Shown one piece after another: positions 53,923 through 61,481 of a DNA stretch of 64,000 bases. Position 1 is the first letter of the stretch. Every line of letters begins with the position of its first letter. The position numbers were made by a program, and so were the translations under genes. The notes under the pieces were generated by a model. The model worked only from the letters and a program-made list of their open reading frames with translations, ran no database searches and had not been told where the DNA came from. This DNA comes from DASRAP01 sp035277145. GTDB taxonomy: Bacteria; Gemmatimonadota; Gemmatimonadetes; Gemmatimonadales; Gemmatimonadaceae. The DNA lies in contig DATELA010000024.1 of the NCBI GenBank assembly GCA_035277145.1, positions 110,782 to 174,781 on the forward strand, written 5' to 3'.

Positions 53923-54791
53923 GCATCTTCCTCGGCAAGCAGACGAAGCTCGTCGTCCAGGGAATCACGGGACGCGACGGATCGTTTCACGCGAAGCAAA
54001 TGATCGAGTACGGCACGAACGTCGTTGCGGGCGTCACGCCCGGCAAAGGCGGGCAGACGTTCGAAAGCAAAGTGCCGATCTTCAATACCGTGTACGACGC
54101 CGTACAGAAAACCGGCGCGAACACATCGGTGATTTACGTGCCGCCGGCGTACGCTGCGGACGCGATGATGGAAGCAGCGGATGCGGGCGTCGCGTTCATT
54201 GTGTGCATCACCGAGGGCGTGCCGGTGCTCGACATGACCAAGGTCTATCCGTTCGTCAAAGAGCGCGGCGCGCGACTGCTCGGACCGAACTGTCCTGGTG
54301 CGATCACGCCGGGCGAGTCGAAAGTCGGAATCATTCCGGGTCGGATTTGTACGCCGGGGCCGGTTGGCGTCGTATCGCGATCAGGTACGCTCACGTACGA
54401 AGTCGTGTATCAGCTCACGCGCGCGGGACTCGGACAGAGCACATGCGTCGGCATCGGTGGCGATCCAATCAACGGCACGAATTTCATCGATTGCCTCGCC
54501 GCGTTCGAAGCCGATCCGAATACGAAGGCCGTGTGCATGATGGGCGAAATTGGCGGCACCGATGAACAAGATGCGGCCGATTTCGTGAAGCGCGAAATGA
54601 AGAAGCCCGTGGTTGGATTCATCGCAGGCCAGACCGCGCCACCGGGACGTCGCATGGGACACGCGGGCGCGATCATTTCCGGTTCGGCGGGTACGGCCGC
54701 GGAGAAGATCGAAGCATTCAAAGCCGCGGGCATCGGCGTCGCGAAGCGGCCGGTGGAATTTGTTGAGCTCGTGAAAGCCCGCCTCCGTTAA
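53919..54791 (+). CDS. sucD: Succinyl-CoA synthetase alpha subunit
   Basis: The 290-residue CoA-binding subunit carries the phosphohistidine in GRRMGHAGAIISG (about residue 246). The N-terminal Rossmann domain has VVQGITGRDGSFHAKQMIEYG and VAGVTPGKGGQTF. LLGPNCPGAITPGE and the VSRSGTLTYEV turn are also present. GTG 53919 overlaps sucC. The gene is followed within one base by the third copy of the long inverted repeat. Confidence 0.95.
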   Translation: MSIFLGKQTKLVVQGITGRDGSFHAKQMIEYGTNVVAGVTPGKGGQTFESKVPIFNTVYDAVQKTGANTSVIYVPPAYAADAMMEAADAGVAFIVCITEGVPVLDMTKVYPFVKERGARLLGPNCPGAITPGESKVGIIPGRICTPGPVGVVSRSGTLTYEVVYQLTRAGLGQSTCVGIGGDPINGTNFIDCLAAFEADPNTKAVCMMGEIGGTDEQDAADFVKREMKKPVVGFIAGQTAPPGRRMGHAGAIISGSAGTAAEKIEAFKAAGIGVAKRPVEFVELVKARLR

Positions 54792-54936
54792 CTACCACGG
54801 CAGACCACGGAGTACACGGATAAACACGGATCACACGGATACAGCAATGCGTTGTTGTTGTGGTTACAAAAGCTCTTGGAGTTGTCGTATCCGTGTCTAT
54901 CAGTGCCAATCCGTGTCATCCGTGGTCCGCCGTTAA
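54792..54936. repeat. Long inverted repeat, copy 3 (between sucD and ndk)
   Basis: The element is about 145 bases with arms made of CAGACCACGGA, ACACGGAT units and their complements (GTATCCGTGT, CATCCGTGGTCCGC). The left part matches copies 1 and 2 in motif order, and the loop is different again. As with the other copies it begins right after a stop codon and ends shortly (19 bases) before the next start. Confidence 0.85.
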
Positions 54937-54955
54937 CCAGAACCCGAGATAGAGC

Positions 54956-55375
54956 ATGGCCGGCACACTGACACTGACCATCATCAAGCCCGACGCCTTC
55001 GGTAGCGGCAAAGCGGGCAAAATTCTCGCGCACCTCGAAGCCGCGGGATTCACGCTGCGCGCCGCCCGCGTCCTGCACATGACCAAGGCCCAGGCAGGCG
55101 AGTTCTACGCCGTTCACAAAGGCCGCCCGTTCTACGACGAACTCGTCCAGTTCATGACCTCGGGCAAATGCATGCCGATGGTGGTCGAGCGCGCCGATGC
55201 CGTCGCCGAGCTGCGTCGCGTCATCGGGGCAACGGATCCCGCCGAGGCTGCGGCCGGAACGGTGCGGAAGCTGTACGCGGAATCCAAAGGCCGGAACGCG
55301 ATCCACGCCTCTGACTCCGACGAAAACGCCGTGCGCGAAGCAGGGTTCTTCTTCGCCGAGGCCGATCGGCTCTAG
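54956..55375 (+). CDS. ndk: Nucleoside diphosphate kinase
   Basis: The 139-residue kinase balances nucleoside triphosphates by a phosphohistidine ping-pong mechanism. It begins TLTIIKPDAFGSGKAG. The active-site stretch is RNAIHASDSDENA with His117, where the usual form is NxxHGSDS; Ala replaces Gly after His. Other landmarks are FYAVHKGRPFYDELVQFM near 50. It lies downstream of sucCD, whose nucleotide product it can use. No typical Shine-Dalgarno sequence is evident. Confidence 0.95.
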   Translation: MAGTLTLTIIKPDAFGSGKAGKILAHLEAAGFTLRAARVLHMTKAQAGEFYAVHKGRPFYDELVQFMTSGKCMPMVVERADAVAELRRVIGATDPAEAAAGTVRKLYAESKGRNAIHASDSDENAVREAGFFFAEADRL

Positions 55376-55442
55376 TCTCACGTAAGTTATGCACCGACAG
55401 GCGGTTGCGACGCCTGCGGGTGGCCGCTACTTTTCAGCGCTT

Positions 55443-55952
55443 ATGTTGTCCCTTGACATCCGTTCGTTGCTCCTCAATCCGCAGCAGGTCGACGGATCGC
55501 TGGCGCCCGACGACGCGGTGTGGATGGATGACGATGTGCGGCCCGACGCACCGCTCCAAGTCACCGGACGCGTGTCGGTAGCAGGGCAGGATCGGTTCTA
55601 CTTCAGCGGGCGATTCGACGGAATCATCACCGTCGATTGCAAGCGGTGCCTCACACCAGTCGCCACCAAGCTCGGCGACCGAGTAACGGCGATCTTTTCC
55701 GACGCCGGGGGCGAAGATACGGACGATCCCGATGTATTCGCGCTAAGCGATGGCGGTGCGACGCTCGACGTGCGCCCCGTGATCCGCGAGCAGTGGTTGC
55801 TTCAGGTACCGTCGTTCGTGCTGTGCCGTCCCGATTGTCGCGGCATTTGTCCGACCTGCGGTATCGACCGAAACGTGGGAACGTGCAGCTGCGCTCCCGC
55901 TTCAGACTCACGGTGGGACGCCCTGCGCGCAGCGCGCAGTCGCGCGGACTGA
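55443..55952 (+). CDS. YceD/DUF177 protein
   Basis: The 169-residue protein belongs to the DUF177 (YceD) family, which lies next to rpmF in most bacteria and is linked to 23S rRNA accumulation. Conserved features are FDGIITVDCKRCLTPV near 60-75 (first Cys pair) and LCRPDCRGICPTCGIDRN near 133-150 (Cys-rich zinc-like motif). ATG 55443 is preferred over ATG 55389, which would add 18 unconserved residues. It is followed 30 bases later by rpmF. Confidence 0.85.
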   Translation: MLSLDIRSLLLNPQQVDGSLAPDDAVWMDDDVRPDAPLQVTGRVSVAGQDRFYFSGRFDGIITVDCKRCLTPVATKLGDRVTAIFSDAGGEDTDDPDVFALSDGGATLDVRPVIREQWLLQVPSFVLCRPDCRGICPTCGIDRNVGTCSCAPASDSRWDALRAARSRAD

Positions 55953-55982
55953 CCCGCCGCAGAACCCGACTGACCGACGACC

Positions 55983-56165
55983 ATGGCCGTACCAAAGAGA
56001 CGCACCTCCAAGCGAAAAAAGCGCGCCCGCAACACGCACAAGAAAGCGCCGCCGATCTACATCCAGGCGTGTCCACAGTGCGGCGCCATGCGGCGCTCGC
56101 ATCGCGTGTGCCCCGAGTGCGGCTACTATCGGAACGAGCAGCGAGTCGAACCGAAGGAAGCCTAA
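55983..56165 (+). CDS. rpmF: 50S ribosomal protein L32
   Basis: The 60-residue protein begins AVPKRRTSKRKKRARNTHK, as in all L32. It has a zinc ribbon with CPQCG and CPECG pairs (about 30-33 and 43-46). All four cysteines are present, so this is the zinc-binding (C+) form. The order yceD-rpmF-plsX-fabH is a widespread arrangement. Confidence 0.97.
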   Translation: MAVPKRRTSKRKKRARNTHKKAPPIYIQACPQCGAMRRSHRVCPECGYYRNEQRVEPKEA

Positions 56166-56166
56166 G

Positions 56167-57192
56167 TTGACGCGCATCGCGCTGGACGCGATGGGTGGTG
56201 ATCATGCGCCGCGGGTACCAGTTTCCGCGGCGCTGCTCGCACTACCCGAGCTCGATTCGAGCGACGTCATTCAACTCGTCGGCAAACCCGACGCAATCCA
56301 GGCAGCGCTCGACGAAGCCGTCGCCGCAAACGGCGGCAAGAAACCCGACGCGTCGCGACTGACGACTGTCGCCGCGACCGAAGTCATCGAAATGTCCGAC
56401 AAGCCGACTGCTGCCGTGCGCGGCAAACCGGATTCGTCGATGACGGTCGGGCTCAAGTTGCAGGCGACCGGTGGCTCCGATGCATTCGTGAGCGCGGGAA
56501 ACACGGGCGCGCAAATGGCGGCGTCGACGGTGCTGTTTCGTTTGCACAGTGGGCTGACGCGCCCCGCAATTGCGACCATCTTCCCGACGGCACGCAAACC
56601 CGTCGTCGTCCTCGACGCCGGCGCAAACGTCGACTGCTCCGCGCAGGAACTCGTGCAGTTCGCGCGACTCGGCGACGTGTACGCCGAAGACATCCTCGGT
56701 CGTGACCATCCGGCGATCGGTTTGTTATCCGTTGGTGAAGAACCTGAGAAGGGCAGCGCGGCGGTGAAAGAAGCGCACCAGATGTTGCGCGAGGCGGGAC
56801 TGAACTTTCTGGGCAACGTCGAAGGCCGCGACATCGCGCGCGGGGAATGCGGCGCGGGCGCAATCGACGTCGTCGTTTGCGACGGCTTTACCGGAAACGT
56901 CCTGCTCAAGTTCTACGAAACCATCGCACCGTTTCTCGTCGGACTTGCGGCCAAGCATGCAGGCCGCGATCCGCGCGAACTGCTCGGCGGTTTGAAGGAA
57001 CTCGATTACGCGGAATACGGTGGCGCGCCGCTCCTCGGCGTAAAAGGCGTGAGCATCATTTGTCACGGTCGCTCGTCGGCGCGTGCAATCAAGAACGCGA
57101 TTCTCGTTGCGAAGCGCGCGGTGACGACCGACATGAACACGCACATCGGTCGCCGCCTTGCAGAAGGCGCCGCAGCACCAGAGCCGGCGTGA
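56167..57192 (+). CDS. plsX: Phosphate acyltransferase PlsX
   Basis: The 341-residue enzyme makes acyl-phosphate from acyl-ACP for phospholipid synthesis. Landmarks are RIALDAMGGDHAP at the start, AFVSAGNTGAQMAAST near 105, DAGANVDCSAQELVQFA near 147 and VVCDGFTGNVLLKFYE near 235. The start appears to be TTG 56167, one base after the rpmF stop; no better start exists. It overlaps fabH by four bases. Confidence 0.95.
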   Translation: MTRIALDAMGGDHAPRVPVSAALLALPELDSSDVIQLVGKPDAIQAALDEAVAANGGKKPDASRLTTVAATEVIEMSDKPTAAVRGKPDSSMTVGLKLQATGGSDAFVSAGNTGAQMAASTVLFRLHSGLTRPAIATIFPTARKPVVVLDAGANVDCSAQELVQFARLGDVYAEDILGRDHPAIGLLSVGEEPEKGSAAVKEAHQMLREAGLNFLGNVEGRDIARGECGAGAIDVVVCDGFTGNVLLKFYETIAPFLVGLAAKHAGRDPRELLGGLKELDYAEYGGAPLLGVKGVSIICHGRSSARAIKNAILVAKRAVTTDMNTHIGRRLAEGAAAPEPA

Positions 57193-58178
57193 AGCGGCCC
57201 GTCGCTCAAATCGTGGGCGTTGGACGCGCGCTGCCCAAGCGCGTCATGAAGAACGCCGAATTCCCCGCAATGGGAATCGATACGAGCGACGAGTGGATCA
57301 TCGAGCGCACGGGAATCCGGCAGCGCCACATCGCAGGTCCGGGCGAAACAGTCGCGTCGATGGGCGCGGCCGCGGCGAAGAAAGCGATGGAGCAAGCGGG
57401 CGTCGCCGCTGCCGAACTGGACGCAATCATTCTCTGCACGTCAACGCCTGATCGCTTGTTGCCGGCTGCGGCGGTCGATCTGCAGGCAAAGCTTGGTGCA
57501 TCGCGTGCGGCCGCGTTCGACATCATGGCCGCGTGCGCGGGTTGGATCTACGGACTGAGTCTCGCCGAAGGTTTGCTGGCGTCGGGAAGTGCGGAAACGG
57601 TGCTCGTTGTTGGCGGCGAGAAGATGAGCACGATCATCAACTGGACCGACCGCGCGACATGCGTGTTGTTCGGTGACGGTGCGGGCGCGGTTGTCTTGCG
57701 CAAGAGCCGTGGTGGAAAAGGCCTGCTCTCCGTGTTCATGCGCTCCGACGGCGAACTTTCCAACCTGTTGCAGCGTCCGAAGGGCGGTGCGACCGATCCG
57801 GTTACGCCGGAGCTGGTAGCGTCGCGCGCACATCTCGTCACGATGGAAGGGCGTGAGACGTTCAAACACGCAGTGCGCTCGATGGCGGAAGCGTGCGATC
57901 GTGCGCTCGACGGCGCCAAGCTCGCGAACGGCGACATCGATTTGCTGATCCCGCACCAGGCGAACGTGCGCATCATCGAAGCGACCGCCAAGCATGCGAA
58001 TGTCCCGATGGACAAGGTGTACGTAAACGTCGATCACGTCGGCAACACGTCCGCGGCGTCCATTCCCATCGCGCTCAGCGAAGCGATGGATACGGGACGC
58101 GTTCCAGAGGGCAGCGCGGTGATGTTCGTGGCATTCGGCGCAGGACTCACGTGGGGTTCCGCGATACATCGGTTCTGA
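57189..58178 (+). CDS. fabH: Beta-ketoacyl-ACP synthase III
   Basis: The 329-residue enzyme starts fatty acid synthesis by condensing acetyl- or branched acyl-CoA with malonyl-ACP. The triad is visible: Cys116 in DIMAACAGW, His in IPHQANVRI near 258 and Asn in DHVGNTSAAS near 288. The N-terminal segment has TSDEWIIERTGIRQRH. GTG 57189 overlaps the plsX stop; longer in-frame readings start inside plsX. The fabD gene follows 16 bases later. Confidence 0.95.
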   Translation: MKRPVAQIVGVGRALPKRVMKNAEFPAMGIDTSDEWIIERTGIRQRHIAGPGETVASMGAAAAKKAMEQAGVAAAELDAIILCTSTPDRLLPAAAVDLQAKLGASRAAAFDIMAACAGWIYGLSLAEGLLASGSAETVLVVGGEKMSTIINWTDRATCVLFGDGAGAVVLRKSRGGKGLLSVFMRSDGELSNLLQRPKGGATDPVTPELVASRAHLVTMEGRETFKHAVRSMAEACDRALDGAKLANGDIDLLIPHQANVRIIEATAKHANVPMDKVYVNVDHVGNTSAASIPIALSEAMDTGRVPEGSAVMFVAFGAGLTWGSAIHRF

Positions 58179-58194
58179 GCAAACGAGAAGCCGA

Positions 58195-59139
58195 GTGGAC
58201 CTGATCCTCGTATTCCCCGGACAAGGGTCGCAAAAGCCTGGCATGGCGCGCGATGTCGCCGACGCATTTCCTGCGGCGAAACGCGCGCTCGAGGAATGCG
58301 ATGCGGCGCTCGGCTCTCAGGGCGCACGGCTCACGTCCGTCATGTTCGACGGACCCGCGGAAGAACTCACGCTCACGCACAACGCACAGCCTGCGCTGCT
58401 CGCGCACGGCGCCGCACTCTGGGCGGCACTCGGCGAATCGCTGAAACCGCACGTCCGCGCCGCGGCAGGTCATTCGCTGGGTGAATCCACTGCGTACCAC
58501 GCCGCGGGCGCACTGTCGCTCGCGGATGCAATTCGTCTCGTGCGCGCGCGCGGTGAACTCATGTATCGCACCGGCGTCGAGCACCCCGGTGCTATGGCCG
58601 CGATACTCGGCACACTTACGCGCAGCATCGACGATGTGTGTCGCGAAGCGAGCGCGGTTGGGCGCGTCGTGCCGGCGAATTACAACAACGACGAGCAAGT
58701 GGTGTTGTCGGGCGAAGTCGCGGCCGTGGACAAAGCGATCGAGCTCGCGAAGGCTGCGGGTGCCAAGCGCGCAATGCGCCTCAACGTGAGCGGCGCGTTT
58801 CACTCGCCGTTGATGGAGCCTGCGGTTGAAGGTTTGCGCACCGCACTCGCGCGTCCGTCGTGGAAGGCGCCGCAGTTTCCGGTTTACTCGAACGTCGATG
58901 CGGCGCCGAACTCGTCCGCGGACAATGCGCGCGATTTATTGTTGCGCCAGGTGACGGCGCCCGTTCGGTGGGTAGACGTCGTGCGCAACCTTGCGCGCGA
59001 TTGCCCCGGCGCGACGTTTGTGGAGTTGGGACCGGGCAATGTGTTGACAGGATTGATCAAGCGCATCGTGCCGGGTGCGAACGCGATGGCGTGCGGCACG
59101 GTTGCCGAAATCGAACAGTTGCGGACAAAGCTGTTGTAG
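58195..59139 (+). CDS. fabD: Malonyl-CoA:ACP transacylase
   Basis: The 314-residue enzyme loads malonyl onto AcpP. It begins LILVFPGQGSQKPGMARD. The nucleophile Ser94 lies in AAGHSLGESTAY, the malonyl-binding Arg is in RARGELMYRTG near 119, and the catalytic His is in NVSGAFHSPLM near 202. The start is GTG 58195. A short ACTACCGCC repeat separates it from fabG. Confidence 0.95.
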   Translation: MDLILVFPGQGSQKPGMARDVADAFPAAKRALEECDAALGSQGARLTSVMFDGPAEELTLTHNAQPALLAHGAALWAALGESLKPHVRAAAGHSLGESTAYHAAGALSLADAIRLVRARGELMYRTGVEHPGAMAAILGTLTRSIDDVCREASAVGRVVPANYNNDEQVVLSGEVAAVDKAIELAKAAGAKRAMRLNVSGAFHSPLMEPAVEGLRTALARPSWKAPQFPVYSNVDAAPNSSADNARDLLLRQVTAPVRWVDVVRNLARDCPGATFVELGPGNVLTGLIKRIVPGANAMACGTVAEIEQLRTKLL

Positions 59140-59176
59140 TTCACTACAGACTACCGCCTACCCACTACCGCCCACC
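59140..59176 (+). repeat. Short direct repeat between fabD and fabG
   Basis: The whole 37-base gap is a pyrimidine-rich sequence with two exact copies of ACTACCGCC (59150-59158 and 59164-59172), a period of 14, and partial copies on both sides (CACTACAG, CGCCCACC). No Shine-Dalgarno sequence for fabG is visible in it. Confidence 0.7.
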
Positions 59177-59914
59177 GTGCGCATCGATCTGTCCGACCGC
59201 GTCGCTCTCGTCACCGGCAGTACTCGTGGCATCGGACGTGAAATCGCCGTGCAACTCGCATCGTGCGGAGCGCGCGTTGCGGTTACCGGACGCGATGCTG
59301 CCGCGGCAGGCGAGGTCGCGAAAACACTCGGTGTCGACGCGCGAGGGTTCGCGTGCGACACGGGCGACACCGCGCAGGTGGGAAAGCTCGTCGCCGACGT
59401 CGAACAAGCGTTCGGCAAGATCGACATTCTGGTGAACAATGCAGGCATCACGCGCGACGGACTCGTCATGCGGTTATCCGATGACGAGTGGAATGACGTG
59501 ATCAATGCGAATTTGCGCGGTGCGTTCGCTGCGATTCGCGCGGCGACCAAGGGTATGCTGAAGCGTCGATCAGGACGCATCATCAACATCTCGTCCGTCG
59601 TCGGTTTGATCGGTAACAAGGGGCAGGCGTCGTACGCGGCGAGCAAGGCCGGGATGATCGGGATGACCAAGTCGGTCGCGAAAGAGCTGGCGTCTCGTAA
59701 CATCCTGGCCAACGTGATCGCGCCGGGTTTCATCGAAACCGAAATGACCGCGGCAATGACCGCAGACGCCCGCAAGGCAATCGAGTCGGGCATCCCGCTT
59801 GAACGTCTTGGCAAGACGTCAGATATCGCAAGCATGGTCGCCTTTTTGGCGTCCGATTACGCCGGATACATCACGGGGCAGGTGTTCGTGGTGGACGGCG
59901 GACTTGTCATGTAG
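59177..59914 (+). CDS. fabG: 3-oxoacyl-ACP reductase
   Basis: The 245-residue short-chain dehydrogenase carries out the first reduction of fatty acid elongation with NADPH. It has the cofactor motif TGSTRGIG (about 13-20), NNAG near 88 and the catalytic Ser-Tyr-Lys in INISSVVG and ASYAASKAG. It ends in GQVFVVDGGLVM, a standard FabG terminus. GTG 59177 is chosen; no ATG fits, and the upstream frame lies in fabD and the repeat. Confidence 0.95.
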   Translation: MRIDLSDRVALVTGSTRGIGREIAVQLASCGARVAVTGRDAAAAGEVAKTLGVDARGFACDTGDTAQVGKLVADVEQAFGKIDILVNNAGITRDGLVMRLSDDEWNDVINANLRGAFAAIRAATKGMLKRRSGRIINISSVVGLIGNKGQASYAASKAGMIGMTKSVAKELASRNILANVIAPGFIETEMTAAMTADARKAIESGIPLERLGKTSDIASMVAFLASDYAGYITGQVFVVDGGLVM

Positions 59915-59931
59915 CGACCCGTCGCGGGGGC

Positions 59932-59937
59932 TATATT
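59932..59937 (+). promoter_or_regulatory. Possible -10 element before acpP
   Basis: TATATT at 59932-59937, in GGGGGCTATATTCC, is the most AT-rich hexamer in the 79-base gap before acpP. The nearest TTGTCA (59904-59909) is 22 bases upstream, too far for a standard pair. An own promoter for acpP would fit its high demand, but the support is weak. Confidence 0.3.
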
Positions 59938-59993
59938 CCAGCCTCCCAAAACACCATCATCTCCAACTTCAGTCCCCCCGGAGGAGCCGTCGA

Positions 59994-60233
59994 ATGGCCG
60001 ACCTGTCGGAGAAGGTCAAAGACATTATCGAGAAAGAGCTTGGCGTCGAACGCGAGAAGCTCACGAACGAAGCGAGCTTCATCGAAGATCTCGGTGCTGA
60101 CAGCCTCGATATCGTGGAACTGGTGATGGAGTTCGAGAAGGAATTCAACATCGACATCCCCGACGAAGACGCGGAGAAACTCCGCACGGTCGGCGATGCG
60201 ATGGGCTACCTCAAGCAAAAGGTCAGCGGTTGA
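59994..60233 (+). CDS. acpP: Acyl carrier protein
   Basis: The 79-residue acidic carrier of fatty acid synthesis is modified with phosphopantetheine at Ser37 in LGADSLDIVELV. The length and sequence are typical. A strong GGAGGAG (59980-59986) lies before the ATG, unusual in this operon and consistent with high expression. It overlaps fabF by four bases (TTGA). Confidence 0.97.
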   Translation: MADLSEKVKDIIEKELGVEREKLTNEASFIEDLGADSLDIVELVMEFEKEFNIDIPDEDAEKLRTVGDAMGYLKQKVSG

Positions 60234-61477
60234 GGAAGCGCCGGGTCGTTGTCACCGGGCTCGGCTGCGTCACGCCGGTCGGCAACGACGTTCCGAGTAC
60301 GTGGGAAGCCTTGCTCGCGGGAAAATCGGGCGGCGGACCGATCACTCGTTTCGACGCGAGCAAGTGCAAGGTGCAGTTCGCGTGTGAAGTGAAGGGATTC
60401 GATCCGTCGCAGTACATGGATCGCAAAGAGGTCAAGCGTTCCGACCTCTTCACGCAGTACGCGCTCGCCGCGTCGATCCAGGCCATGAACGACGCCGGAT
60501 TCGGCGAGGGCAAAGGCTACGACGAAGAACAGACCGGAGTCATCATCGGCTCCGGAATCGGCGGCATCAGAACGTTCGAGGATCAGCTCGACGTCGAGCG
60601 TACGATGGGACCAGGGCGCATTTCTGCGTTCTTCGTTCCCATGTACATCGTCGACATCGCCGCCGGCGTCGTGTCGATGCGCTTCAACGCAAAAGGACCG
60701 AACTTCGCAACGATCTCCGCGTGCTCCACGAGCGCGCACGCGATCGGCGAAGCATTCCGTACGATTCTCTACGGCGATGCCAACGTCATGATCGCCGGTG
60801 GATCAGAGGCAGCCGTCTCGGTCATGGCGGTCGGTGGCTTCGGCAACATGACCGCGTTATCTGCGCGGAATGACGAACCGATGACGGCGTCACGCCCGTT
60901 CGATGTCTCGCGCGACGGATTCGTACTCGGTGAAGGCGCAGGCATCGTCGTCCTCGAAGATCTCGAACACGCGAAAGCACGCGGCGCTCGCATTCATGCA
61001 GAAATCGTCGGCTACGGCGCGACGGGCGATGCGTACCACCTGACAGGTCAACCGGAAGGTCATACCGGTTTGCAGCGTTCCATGCGGCGCGCGCTCAACG
61101 ATGCCGGTTTGCAGCCTTCCGACGTGCAGTACATCAACGCGCACGGAACGTCGACGCCGCTCAACGACGTCAACGAGATTCGCGCAATCAAGGCGGTGTT
61201 CGGCGATCACGCGAATTCGCTCAACGTCAGCTCGACGAAAAGCGCGACGGGTCACACGCTCGGAGCGGCGGGCGGCATCGAGTTCGTCTTCAGCGCGCTG
61301 GCGCTCGAGCACGGCGTCCTGCCTCCGACCATCAATCTCAAGACGCAGGACCCGGAGTGCGATCTGAACTGCACGCCGAATGCGGCGGTGAAGCGCGACA
61401 TCAGCGCGGTGCTGAGTAACTCCGCCGGATTTGGCGGGCACAACGCCACGCTCGCGCTGCGCCGGTACAAGGAGTGA
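60230..61477 (+). CDS. fabF: Beta-ketoacyl-ACP synthase II
   Basis: The 415-residue condensing enzyme elongates fatty acids. It has the Cys-His-His triad: Cys165 in TISACSTSAHAIG, His in NAHGTSTPLND near 306 and His in SATGHTLGAAGG near 343. It begins RRVVVTGLGCVTPVGND. The start is TTG 60230, overlapping the acpP stop. It ends the fab cluster; the menaquinone gene follows after four bases. Confidence 0.95.
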   Translation: MRKRRVVVTGLGCVTPVGNDVPSTWEALLAGKSGGGPITRFDASKCKVQFACEVKGFDPSQYMDRKEVKRSDLFTQYALAASIQAMNDAGFGEGKGYDEEQTGVIIGSGIGGIRTFEDQLDVERTMGPGRISAFFVPMYIVDIAAGVVSMRFNAKGPNFATISACSTSAHAIGEAFRTILYGDANVMIAGGSEAAVSVMAVGGFGNMTALSARNDEPMTASRPFDVSRDGFVLGEGAGIVVLEDLEHAKARGARIHAEIVGYGATGDAYHLTGQPEGHTGLQRSMRRALNDAGLQPSDVQYINAHGTSTPLNDVNEIRAIKAVFGDHANSLNVSSTKSATGHTLGAAGGIEFVFSALALEHGVLPPTINLKTQDPECDLNCTPNAAVKRDISAVLSNSAGFGGHNATLALRRYKE

Positions 61478-61481
61478 TGCG

